Of a stretch of 8,838 nucleotides of DNA, positions 1 to 6,522 are shown in pieces. Both the position numbers and the translations under genes were made by a program. The notes beneath the pieces were generated by a model. The model searched no databases. It was not told the origin of the DNA and saw nothing but the letters and a program-made list of their open reading frames with translations. Each line of letters starts with the position of its first letter. Within the stretch, counting starts at the first letter, position 1. The DNA is from an uncultured Eubacteriales bacterium (GTDB taxonomy: Bacteria; Bacillota; Clostridia; Oscillospirales; Oscillospiraceae), in assembly GCA_905201305.1 (NCBI GenBank), contig CAJKNS010000090.1, positions 1 to 8,838 of the forward strand. The letters run 5' to 3'.

Positions 1-523
1 GATCTGCGACGAGCCCACCACTGCACTGGACGTGACCATTCAGGCACAGATCCTGCAGCTGATCCGCGACCTGCAGAAGGAGCTGGGCATGTCCGTTATC
101 TACATCACCCATGACCTGGGCGTTGTGGCAAACGTGGCAGACCGTGTGGCCGTGATGTACGCCGGCCAAATCGTGGAATACGGCACCGTGGAGGAGATCT
201 TCTACGACGCATGGCACCCCTACACCTGGGCTCTGCTGCAGGCTCTGCCGCAGCTGGGCACCAAGGGTGAGGCCCTGCCCAGCGTGGATGGTACTCCCCC
301 GAACCTGTTCAACGAGATCAAGGGTGACGCATTTGCGCCCCGCAACAAGCATGCGCTGGCAATCGACTTTGTGCAAGAGCCTCCGTTCTTCCAGGTGTCC
401 GAGACCCACGCCGCAAAGACCTGGTATCTGGACCCGCGCGCTCCCAAGATCGAGCGGCCGCACTCCATCCAGAACCTGCGTGAGAAAATGGGAAAGATGG
501 GAGGCGCCAACTTAAATGGCTGA
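1..523 (+). CDS. Oligopeptide/dipeptide ABC transporter ATP-binding protein, OppD/DppD type (3' end only)
   Basis: The reading frame is open from base 2 and ends at TGA 521-523, giving the last 173 residues. The fragment starts inside Walker B (ICDEPTTALD, with the D-loop ALD), followed by the H-loop ITHD and the family-typical VMYAGQIVE stretch. The C-terminal oligopeptide-transporter extension begins at HPYTWALLQALP. The Walker A and LSGGQ signature motifs lie before the window. By family, this cytoplasmic subunit hydrolyses ATP to drive peptide (or nickel/opine) import with OppF and two permeases. The extension has GDAFAPRN where many DppD/OppD proteins have a Cys-containing GCxFxPRC motif, so it belongs to the Cys-less variant. 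Its stop codon overlaps the start of the next ATPase frame by 8 bases (516-523), the usual oppD-oppF translational coupling. Arginine codons here are almost all CGC/CGT and glycine mostly GGC/GGT, unlike the genes further right. Confidence 0.93.
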   Translation, partial: ICDEPTTALDVTIQAQILQLIRDLQKELGMSVIYITHDLGVVANVADRVAVMYAGQIVEYGTVEEIFYDAWHPYTWALLQALPQLGTKGEALPSVDGTPPNLFNEIKGDAFAPRNKHALAIDFVQEPPFFQVSETHAAKTWYLDPRAPKIERPHSIQNLREKMGKMGGANLNG

Positions 524-2321
524 ACGCGAAAAGCTGATTGAGCTGAAAGACCTTCAGATCACCTTTGGCTCCGGTAAGAAGAAATTTGTTGCTGTCGATC
601 ATGTCAACTTTGACATCTATAAGGGCGAGACCTTCTCGCTGGTCGGCGAGTCCGGCTCCGGCAAGACCACCATTGGCCGTGCCATCTGTCGCATCAACCC
701 GACCTCCGGCGGCGACATCTTCTTCAAGGGCCAGAAGATCAACGGCAAGATCTCCAAGGAGCTGGACCATGAGGTACATATCGCGGAGATGAAGCCGCAG
801 CGCCGGGCAATGACCGAGCAGGACATGGAGGCGCACATTCAGATTGCTGTGGATAAGGCGCTATACTATCAGAGAATGGGCTTTGATGGCGGTTACCTGG
901 GACTTTTTCAGGGTAAATACGGAAATTTTCTATCCAGCGAAAAGAATACCCGGACCGATGCCTATGGCGGCAGCCTGGAAAACCGGGCAAGATTCCCGCT
1001 GCGTGTGCTTCAGCGCATTCGTGCGGCAGTTGGACCGGAGTTTATGCTGGTGCTGGACATCAACCGATTCTCAGAGGGCTTGACCTTTGAGGATGCTGTG
1101 GCATTTACAAAGCTGGCAGAGCCCTATGTGGACCTGATTCATTTGCGGGTCCATCAGGTACAGACGGCATTTGAGGGAACGGAGGAGGAGTATCTGCACC
1201 CAAAGAATCTGGAATGTGCCAAGCAGATCAAGGCGGCGGGCATCCGGATTCCCATTGCGGCATGGACCGGCTATCAGGAACTGGCGCAGATGGAAAAGGT
1301 GCTGGAATCAGGGACGATCGATATGATTGCAGCCGGAAGATTCCAGCTGTGCAATCCGGGACTGGGTGCGGCACTGAGCTGCGGGGAAGAAGGGCAACTG
1401 CTTCCGTGTCTTCTGTGCAACAAATGCCACGGAGACACCCTGAAGGGACCGTGGCTGGCGCGATGCTCCATTAATCCCCTGGTTGGATTGGCAGCACGGG
1501 TGAATCGTATGGTGGAGCCTGTGACGGGAAAAAAGCATGTTGCGGTGGTAGGCGGCGGACCTGCGGGCATGGCGGCGGCAATGTACCTCCGGCAGCGGGG
1601 GCATGCTGTGGATCTCTATGAAAAATCCGCGCATCTGGGCGGTCAAATCCAGACGGCACGCTATCCGGCGTTCAAATGGCCGTTGAAGCGGTTTTTGGCG
1701 CGGATGGAGGAGATTACCCAAAGCGGGGACACCAGAGTTTATCTGGAGACGGAAGCAACCGGAGAAGCGCTGCGGGAAAAAGGGTATGCCGCGGTTGTGT
1801 TAGCCATTGGCTCGGCATCCAAACGCCCCAAGGTTGCCGGTGCAGACAGTCCCGATGTCTGGCTTCCCATCCAGGTCTATGGACATGAACAGGAGCTGGG
1901 CAAGCATGTGGTGTGCATTGGCGGCTCTGAAACCTCTGCGGAAACTGCGCTTTATCTGGCGCAAAAGGGACACCGGGTTACACTGGTTACGCGGAAAAAG
2001 CGGATTGCATCCGATGCAAACCCCATTCACTATGTGGATCAGTTCCGCGCCGCCTGCCGTCAGAATGAGAATCTGACCATTTTGGAGCAGACGGAAACAA
2101 GAAGCATAACCCCCGGACAGGTCGTAATTGTGAGAAATGGCATGGAGGAAACCATTGCCTGCGATACCGTTGTGGCAGCCGGCGGCATGGAGCCCAAACG
2201 CCGGGAGGCGGCAGGCTTTGCCGGCAGCGCACCACAGGTGTTCTATATTGGCGACTGTGTGGAAGCAAAGAACGTTGCCTATTGCATGCGCACTGCGTTT
2301 GCTGCGGCAAGCCAAATCTAA
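516..2321 (+). CDS. Chimeric frame: OppF-type ATPase N-terminus fused to a truncated OYE-family NAD(P)H:flavin oxidoreductase
   Basis: Predicted 601 residues. Residues 1-87 are the start of an OppF/DppF ATPase, with Walker A GESGSGKTT at 44-52. They stop before the Q-loop, signature, Walker B and H-loop, so this part cannot be an active ATPase. From about residue 88 the protein matches an OYE/2,4-dienoyl-CoA reductase-type enzyme: barrel motif RTDAYGGSLENRARF at 146-160, a [4Fe-4S] motif C298-x2-C301-x2-C304-x12-C317, a FAD Rossmann motif GGGPAG at 346-351, a second nucleotide-binding motif GGSETSAE at 469-476, and a C-terminal IGDCVEAKNVAYC segment. Compared with the 675-residue relative at 4333-6360, about the first 145 residues of the FMN barrel are missing. 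Intact relatives reduce activated C=C bonds with NAD(P)H through FMN, Fe-S and FAD. ATG 516 (GGGAGG at 499-504) belongs to the ATPase half, and the reductase half has no start or RBS of its own in view. This is either a true fusion/pseudogene or an assembly join. The component calls are secure, but a functional fused protein is doubtful. Confidence 0.85.
   Translation: MAEREKLIELKDLQITFGSGKKKFVAVDHVNFDIYKGETFSLVGESGSGKTTIGRAICRINPTSGGDIFFKGQKINGKISKELDHEVHIAEMKPQRRAMTEQDMEAHIQIAVDKALYYQRMGFDGGYLGLFQGKYGNFLSSEKNTRTDAYGGSLENRARFPLRVLQRIRAAVGPEFMLVLDINRFSEGLTFEDAVAFTKLAEPYVDLIHLRVHQVQTAFEGTEEEYLHPKNLECAKQIKAAGIRIPIAAWTGYQELAQMEKVLESGTIDMIAAGRFQLCNPGLGAALSCGEEGQLLPCLLCNKCHGDTLKGPWLARCSINPLVGLAARVNRMVEPVTGKKHVAVVGGGPAGMAAAMYLRQRGHAVDLYEKSAHLGGQIQTARYPAFKWPLKRFLARMEEITQSGDTRVYLETEATGEALREKGYAAVVLAIGSASKRPKVAGADSPDVWLPIQVYGHEQELGKHVVCIGGSETSAETALYLAQKGHRVTLVTRKKRIASDANPIHYVDQFRAACRQNENLTILEQTETRSITPGQVVIVRNGMEETIACDTVVAAGGMEPKRREAAGFAGSAPQVFYIGDCVEAKNVAYCMRTAFAAASQI
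770..800 (+). other. Junction between ABC-transporter sequence and oxidoreductase sequence
   Basis: Up to about base 775 the frame reads as an OppF N-terminus (...KELDHEV). From about 777 it reads HIAEMKPQRRAMTEQDM, which fits the stretch just before the second half of an OYE barrel. No inverted repeat, target-site duplication or transposase remnant is visible at the join. Codon choice changes across it. The nine Arg codons in 1-775 are five CGC, three CGT and one CGG. The first ten after the join are two CGC, two CGT, three CGG, two AGA and one CGA. GGA glycine codons go from rare to common. The exact breakpoint is uncertain by roughly ten bases. Confidence 0.75.
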
Positions 2322-2541
2322 GGCAACACCGCTGCCGATTTGTGCAGTATTGCCCTAAAAACAAATGAGCGGCAGTAACCGGGAAAACCGATTACTGCCG
2401 CTCAAGGATTGCCCACTGTGTGGATCAAGCGCGTCAAAGCCCGTTATTCATTTCTGGATTGCCTGCGACAATTGCCCGGCGTTACCGCGGAAATCGGATG
2501 AGAGATAAAGCCCAGGGCAGTGCGCAGCACATCTGAATTGA
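2322..2541. other. Convergent intergenic region
   Basis: This 220-base gap separates the plus-strand oxidoreductase stop (TAA 2319-2321) from the minus-strand lipoprotein stop (TAA, complement of 2542-2544). Apart from the hairpin at 2367-2403, no conserved coding or RNA gene is recognisable. The motif ATTGCC occurs four times (2349, 2408, 2458, 2471), but without flanking similarity that would make it a credible repeat family. Confidence 0.6.
2355..2403 (-). terminator. Intrinsic terminator for the reductase/lipoprotein operon
   Basis: The arms GAGCGGCAGTAA (2367-2378) and TTACTGCCGCTC (2392-2403) are perfectly complementary. The stem extends inward through one C-A mismatch and a CGG/CCG pairing to a GAAAA loop. 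Read on the minus strand, the hairpin is followed by a T-rich run (ATTTGTTTTTAG). Read on the plus strand there is no T-run after it. It therefore most likely ends the minus-strand transcript about 140 bases past the lipoprotein gene and shields the convergent gene. The stem could slow plus-strand polymerase as well. Confidence 0.8.
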
Positions 2542-4272
2542 TTATGCTGTCTGTCTGTCGTAAGCGCCCTGATAGATTGCAATGGCGTCGTTGATTCCCA
2601 TTGCATCCAGTTCTGCGGTAAACGCGTCCCACTCGGAGATATCCCGGTCACCAAACAGGAACTTGGTCAGCTCCGATTCCGCATAGGCGGTAATATCCGA
2701 AACGATGCCGTTATACTCGGCGGACTCCTCAGTGGTCAGGGTGACATAGAGGGGAATGGAGCGGTCATATTCCACTTGGGTGGACCAGAAATCCATGACC
2801 TCCTTCTGCTTGTCCGAATAGTACGCCCACAGCGCCTTCTGCATCATGACGCCGCAGATTTTGCCCTGGCAGTTGTACTTCATAATCATGCCTTCGGGGC
2901 TCATGCCATCGGTGTTGTTGACGATCATATCCGTAAAAGTAACGGTGCCGTCATCTGCTACGGTGTAGGTGTAGTCCTTGATGCCGTAGGTCATGTACAT
3001 GGTGCCTTCCTCGCTGTACCAGTAGTCGATCCAGCGCAGCGCCAGGGCAGGATTGGAGCAGTCGGTGGAGATGGAAACGGTCTGCATGTCCTGCACCGGC
3101 TCATAGCTGCCAAAATGGTTGATGGTATCGTCCCCCGCCTTGCGCACCACCACATTGATGGGGGTCACGTCAAAGTCTGGGTTGGAGCTGTAGGTATAGT
3201 AGGTGGAAAGCTGGTTGGCAGAGGTGTGGAATGCGCCGGTGTTCTCGTTGCAGATATAGGTCTGGGTGTCGTTCATGTTGACACTGTCGCTGTTTAGCAG
3301 CATGTCGCCGTTCACCAGCTCGGCTTTGATCCAGCGGCTCATCATTTCCACATAGTCCCGGTAGTTATCGGTCATATAGGAGCATACCAGCTGGTTGTTG
3401 TCGTCCACATACAGTGCCAGATCGTCGTCATAGTACGCGATATCATATCCGGCGGTGAGTGCGGGGATGGTCAGTCCCGTCTCACCCACATACAGAGGAT
3501 TCGAGCAGTTATACTTGTTCTTGAAGGCGGTCAGTACATCCTCCAGCTCGTCGAAGGTTGTGGGAGTTTCCATGCCCACCGTGTCCAGCCAATCGCTCCG
3601 GATCAGCAGACCGCGTTCGGTCAGGGGCTGATCGTTTACCACATAGATGGCAAGCTCCTTGCCGTCCTCTGTGGTCACGTACTTTTCCTTTTCAGCGTCG
3701 GCATGCACCAGATTCCAGTAGTTGGGCATGTTGTCATAGACCAGGTCGGCGATATCCATGACCACGCCGTCCTCATAGGCGCCCACGGCTTTGGTGGGGT
3801 AGAACTGAACCACGCTGGAAATGATGTCTGTGTAATCTCCGGCAGCCATCATCAGATTGAACTGTGTTTCCATGGCGAACATGTCCACCTCGGTCCAGTC
3901 CATGATGACGCCCAGGTGCTCCTCAGCCTGCTGGAAGATCTCCAGCTCGGACCAGCTGTCCCGTACAATGGGAGGTCCGCCCGGCTTGGCGCACCAAATG
4001 CTCAGATGCTCACCGTCGGAAAGCGGATAGGTGATTACGGTGTCGTTCAATGCCAGCTCCGGCTCCGCAGAAATCTCTTCTGCCTGAGAATCGGCAGTTC
4101 CTTCGGCGGAAGCCGGGGGCTCCGGTTTCTCCGACGGAGCTGCAGCCGTTTCCACAGCGCTTTCTGCGGGAGGGGCGGAAGCTGCTGCTTCGCTTCCGGT
4201 GGTCCCGCCGCAGGCAGCCAGCGCAAGCAGCATTGCCAGCGCCAACAGCATTGCAATTAACTTCTTTTTCAT
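2542..4272 (-). CDS. Extracellular solute-binding lipoprotein (ABC importer binding protein, family 1, LplA/YtcQ-like)
   Basis: 576 residues. Residues 1-20 are a lipoprotein signal peptide (KKK, then a Leu/Ala-rich core) with lipobox LAAC and lipidated Cys21. Residues 22 to about 75 form an Ala/Ser/Pro/Glu-rich spacer that tethers the domain off the membrane. The rest is a two-lobed periplasmic-binding-protein-type fold, including LLIRSDWLDTVGMETPTTFDE, characteristic of large Firmicute carbohydrate-type (CUT1) binding proteins. By family it captures a ligand outside the cell and delivers it to an ABC permease. Known relatives mostly bind oligosaccharides or glycosides, and the ligand here is unknown. 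It lies 60 bases downstream of the ene-reductase gene on the same strand with no terminator between, so the two are probably co-transcribed. The start at 4272 is fixed by AGAAGGAGG seven bases upstream and by the complete signal peptide. Neither a permease nor an ATPase gene is adjacent in the window, which is unusual for this family. Confidence 0.92.
   Translation of the reverse strand: MKKKLIAMLLALAMLLALAACGGTTGSEAAASAPPAESAVETAAAPSEKPEPPASAEGTADSQAEEISAEPELALNDTVITYPLSDGEHLSIWCAKPGGPPIVRDSWSELEIFQQAEEHLGVIMDWTEVDMFAMETQFNLMMAAGDYTDIISSVVQFYPTKAVGAYEDGVVMDIADLVYDNMPNYWNLVHADAEKEKYVTTEDGKELAIYVVNDQPLTERGLLIRSDWLDTVGMETPTTFDELEDVLTAFKNKYNCSNPLYVGETGLTIPALTAGYDIAYYDDDLALYVDDNNQLVCSYMTDNYRDYVEMMSRWIKAELVNGDMLLNSDSVNMNDTQTYICNENTGAFHTSANQLSTYYTYSSNPDFDVTPINVVVRKAGDDTINHFGSYEPVQDMQTVSISTDCSNPALALRWIDYWYSEEGTMYMTYGIKDYTYTVADDGTVTFTDMIVNNTDGMSPEGMIMKYNCQGKICGVMMQKALWAYYSDKQKEVMDFWSTQVEYDRSIPLYVTLTTEESAEYNGIVSDITAYAESELTKFLFGDRDISEWDAFTAELDAMGINDAIAIYQGAYDRQTA
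4219..4254 (-). repeat. Two 18-base tandem units inside the signal-peptide coding region
   Basis: Codons 7-12 and 13-18 both encode AMLLAL. Their DNA differs only at a couple of positions, mainly the TTG/CTT leucine codons. This doubles the hydrophobic core of the lipoprotein signal peptide. Such in-frame duplications are compatible with replication slippage and are common in low-complexity signal sequences. Confidence 0.7.
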
Positions 4273-4279
4273 GGGTTAT

Positions 4280-4288
4280 CCTCCTTCT
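4280..4288 (-). promoter_or_regulatory. Strong Shine-Dalgarno site for the solute-binding lipoprotein
   Basis: The minus strand reads AGAAGGAGG followed by ATAACCC and ATG. This is a near-perfect anti-16S match at seven-base spacing, and it supports separate, strong translation of the binding protein within the operon. Confidence 0.85.
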
Positions 4289-4332
4289 GAATTACACCAT
4301 ATTATCGTTAGAGCATTACGCCCGGGTGTCCA

Positions 4333-6360
4333 TTAAATGTCCATTGCCTGATAGTAGCCGGCTGCCACTGCCTGCTTGATTTTCTTCGGCTCCCGGCAGT
4401 CGCCCGCCATGCCTACGAATTTGGCGCACTGGTTGAACTTCATCGCCTCTGCCTGACGATTTTTGCTTCCGGCAGCCAGAACTACGGTGTCCGCCTGAAT
4501 GGAGATTTCCTCCCCGGTTTTCACCATCACGCCCCGAATGCCCTGCTGAGTAATCTCCACGCAGTTGCAGCCTGTGACAATTTCCACCGGTGGGTCAAAC
4601 CGACGGAACATCTTTTTCATGGCGGGAATGGGATGGAATACATCGTTGTTGATTACCTCGTGGGGTGCCAGCTTCTCCCGGCGACCCACAATGGTGACCT
4701 TTTTTCCGGCTTTGGCAAGATGCAGGGCGATTTCGCATGCCTGAATGCCGCCGCCCAGCATGATAACGGAATCTCCGATTTTCTCCGGATGATCGTAGAC
4801 ATCCATGGAGAACACCACATTGTCTCCCGTTGCGCCGGGAATATTGGGTCTGACCGGCTCGCCGCCAATGGCTACGATGACGGCATCAAAGCCCTGCGCC
4901 TCCAGCAGCTCGGGGGTTGCCTCCGTATTCAGGCAAACCGTAACGTTTTCCTGTCGGGTCACCCGGGAAATCATGTTGTTTTTAAAGGTTCGGATATCGT
5001 GCTTGTAATTGTCCGTGTCGGAAAAACGCAGGAGCCCGCCGAGATAGCCCTCCTTTTCATAAAGGGTAACAGCATGCCCACGGGCTGCCGCGGTTTCTGC
5101 TGCCTTCAGTCCTGCAATGCCGCCGCCCACAATGGCGACCTTTTTCCGCTCCTTGGAAAGCGGTATGTCCCTGGTCTGCATATATGCCCGGTTTTGAGTG
5201 ATGGGATTGACCGCACATTCCTCCCGGTCAAAGCAGTTGTGACAGCGGATGCAGGTGTTGATCTCGTCCAGCCGCCCCTCCTTGACCTTTCTTGGGAAGA
5301 AGGGGTCCGCCACCACCAGCTGCCGTGCCATACAGACAAATTCCGCATCGCCGGATGCAATGATGTCCTCCGCCAGCTCCGGAGAATTGATGGAGTTAAT
5401 CAGCACCAGGGGCTTTTTGAAGCCGGCTGCTTTGATCTTTTTTGCAAAGCCACGATTGTAGGCGTTGGGATAGAAGGCGGGAGAGCTGGTTGCCATATTT
5501 CCGGCTGCCGTGGTGTGGTCGCCGCCGGAGAGATGGAAGAGGTCATACAGATTCTTCTGGTGCTTCTCCTCGTAGGACTGGAGGTACATCAGGAATTCAA
5601 TGGTTTCGTCAATGGTAATGCCGCCCGGATAGCCCTCGTCGCCGCTGATCCGCAGCTCCAGCAGCAGCCGATCCCCGCATCTTGCGCGAATCGCTTCCAA
5701 TAGCTCAATGCAGAACCGCGCCCGATTCTCCAGAGAGCCGCCGTATTCATCGGTGCGCTTGTTATGGCGCAGGGAGCGGAACTGGTCGATGAGTTTGTTG
5801 TGTCCGCCGTGGAGCAGAACGCCGTCTACGCCGAATTGTGCCGCTGTGGCACAGCAGGAGGCAAAATCATCGATGATCTGATGAATTTCGTCCTGACTCA
5901 GCTCTGCCAGCGTCCGACCGTCTCCCATCATTGGCGGCATTGCCATCTTTCCGTCGCTCTTACCCAGGGGGCGCATATTGGGAGTGGCAGTTTCTTCGTC
6001 AGGGTCCACATAGTCCCGTACCGGAAAGCCGCCGTGGGTGAATTCAATAAAGGCAAGGGTATGGTGCCGGTGCATGGTGCGGACATATTCCTGGATGCTC
6101 TTTTCCATCTCAATGTCCACCGGTTCCCGGAAATCCAGCCCGCCGCCGGGTCCCATGCCGCCGGAGACGGGATAGTCGTTGGTGGTCACACGAGCGGCGC
6201 CGCCGGTTGCCTGAATCTCGTAAAACTCCAGATTGTGCTCATGGATGCAGCCGCCGGAGTTGGGCACACAGAAGCCCAAGGGACCTGCCAGCATCCGGTT
6301 TTTAAACAGCACCTGTCCCACCCGATAGGGACTGAGCAGATTGGGGTAATTGGTTTCCAT
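4333..6360 (-). CDS. OYE-family NAD(P)H-dependent ene-reductase with FMN, [4Fe-4S] and FAD domains (2,4-dienoyl-CoA reductase / BaiCD-BaiH-like)
   Basis: 675 residues, close to the 640-675 usual for FadH, BaiCD/BaiH and 2-enoate reductases. Residues 1 to about 355 form the FMN TIM barrel: KNRM at 20-23, FTHGG at 107-111, substrate-pocket HGGH at 184-187, and RTDEYGGSLENRARF at 202-216. An Fe-S motif follows with C370-x2-C373-x2-C376-x5-C382, then AVNP. Next comes a FAD/NAD domain with VGGGIAG at 411-417, a second dinucleotide motif GGGIQACE at 536-543, and a C-terminal MAGDCREPKK segment. Members pass hydride from NAD(P)H via FAD and Fe-S to FMN and reduce an alkene next to a carbonyl. The protein is cytoplasmic, with no signal peptide. 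Glu106 sits where OYEs normally carry the FMN-binding Gln of the QLxHxG motif, and the last Cys spacing is short. The gene is first in a minus-strand operon with the binding lipoprotein. ATG at 6360 has AAGGAG eight bases upstream. Class is certain; the substrate (steroid, flavonoid or enoate) is unknown. Confidence 0.93.
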   Translation of the reverse strand: METNYPNLLSPYRVGQVLFKNRMLAGPLGFCVPNSGGCIHEHNLEFYEIQATGGAARVTTNDYPVSGGMGPGGGLDFREPVDIEMEKSIQEYVRTMHRHHTLAFIEFTHGGFPVRDYVDPDEETATPNMRPLGKSDGKMAMPPMMGDGRTLAELSQDEIHQIIDDFASCCATAAQFGVDGVLLHGGHNKLIDQFRSLRHNKRTDEYGGSLENRARFCIELLEAIRARCGDRLLLELRISGDEGYPGGITIDETIEFLMYLQSYEEKHQKNLYDLFHLSGGDHTTAAGNMATSSPAFYPNAYNRGFAKKIKAAGFKKPLVLINSINSPELAEDIIASGDAEFVCMARQLVVADPFFPRKVKEGRLDEINTCIRCHNCFDREECAVNPITQNRAYMQTRDIPLSKERKKVAIVGGGIAGLKAAETAAARGHAVTLYEKEGYLGGLLRFSDTDNYKHDIRTFKNNMISRVTRQENVTVCLNTEATPELLEAQGFDAVIVAIGGEPVRPNIPGATGDNVVFSMDVYDHPEKIGDSVIMLGGGIQACEIALHLAKAGKKVTIVGRREKLAPHEVINNDVFHPIPAMKKMFRRFDPPVEIVTGCNCVEITQQGIRGVMVKTGEEISIQADTVVLAAGSKNRQAEAMKFNQCAKFVGMAGDCREPKKIKQAVAAGYYQAMDI

Positions 6361-6368
6361 TTGTCATT

Positions 6369-6374
6369 CTCCTT
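6369..6374 (-). promoter_or_regulatory. Shine-Dalgarno site for the ene-reductase
   Basis: The minus strand reads GGAAGGAGAATGACAA directly before ATG. AAGGAG lies eight bases from the start codon, which supports the start at 6360. Confidence 0.8.
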
Positions 6375-6405
6375 CCACCTGTTGTGTGGCTGATCGGATG
6401 CTTCA

Positions 6406-6434
6406 ATTATAACAAAGCCGCTGCACCAAAAAAA
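6406..6434 (-). promoter_or_regulatory. Candidate promoter of the ene-reductase/lipoprotein operon
   Basis: On the minus strand a perfect -10 box TATAAT (complement of 6406-6411) lies about 45 bases before the start codon. At the -35 distance there is only a T-run (complement of about 6428-6433) rather than TTGACA. A good -10 with a poor -35 is typical of promoters needing an activator, here plausibly the divergently encoded AraC-family protein. That regulatory link is inferred. Confidence 0.6.
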
Positions 6435-6470
6435 GATACGAATTTTTTCTGGGAAAAAAGATGAAAAAAA
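6428..6470. other. A-tract-rich, probably curved DNA in the divergent promoter region
   Basis: Runs of A or T occur at 6428-6434 (A7), 6443-6448 (T6), 6454-6459 (A6) and 6464-6470 (A7). The last three centres are about 11 bases apart, close to helical phasing. Two of the A-runs continue into GAT (6435-6437 and 6460-6462), giving a direct AAAAAAGAT repeat with 25-base spacing. This could be an intrinsic bend, an operator for the adjacent regulator, or both. Confidence 0.45.
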
Positions 6471-6490
6471 TCGTCCCATTATGATATAGT
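6461..6490 (+). promoter_or_regulatory. Candidate promoter of the AraC-family regulator gene
   Basis: A possible -35 ATGAAA (6461-6466, four of six matches to TTGACA) lies 18 bases before a -10 TATAGT (6485-6490), and TATGAT at 6480-6485 is an overlapping alternative. The region sits within the A-tracts, so the divergent operon promoter and this one are closely back to back. Confidence 0.45.
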
Positions 6491-6505
6491 ATAGGTATCC
6501 GCTAG

Positions 6506-6513
6506 AAAGGGGG
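6506..6513 (+). promoter_or_regulatory. Ribosome binding site that decides a GTG start
   Basis: AAAGGGGG ends nine bases before GTG 6523. The ATG at 6515 is only one base from this site and in a different frame, so GTG 6523 is the better start for the regulator. The first in-frame ATG is at 6565 and has only a weak GCAGGA upstream. Confidence 0.6.
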
Positions 6514-6522
6514 AATGCATAG

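Noticed and set aside
516..2321. Interpretation as a new ATP-driven reductase, with an ABC domain fused to an OYE
   Set aside because: The ATPase part keeps only Walker A and lacks every other motif needed for ATP hydrolysis. The barrel lacks its FMN-binding N-terminus. A new working fusion is less likely than rearrangement or misassembly.
2349..2476. Four copies of ATTGCC in the convergent intergenic region, considered as a repeat array
   Set aside because: Six-base words at irregular spacing with no shared flanks; explicable by chance and by the hairpin's composition.
2776..3297. Plus-strand frame of 173 codons opposite the lipoprotein gene
   Set aside because: Antisense shadow of a well-supported lipoprotein; no RBS or domain evidence.
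4310..4335. Two tiny frames of the TAATG type after the ene-reductase stop (MDTRA and ML), considered as a leader or coupling device
   Set aside because: They encode only a few residues, lack their own RBS, and the lipoprotein has a strong independent RBS.
4633..5703. Long plus-strand open frame (356 codons) opposite the ene-reductase
   Set aside because: It lies wholly antisense to a gene with conserved catalytic and cofactor motifs, shows no recognisable domain, and arises from the G+C-rich third codon positions of the real gene.
6515..6517. ATG upstream of the AraC-family frame as an alternative start
   Set aside because: It is out of frame with the regulator and only one base from the AAAGGGGG site, too close for initiation.
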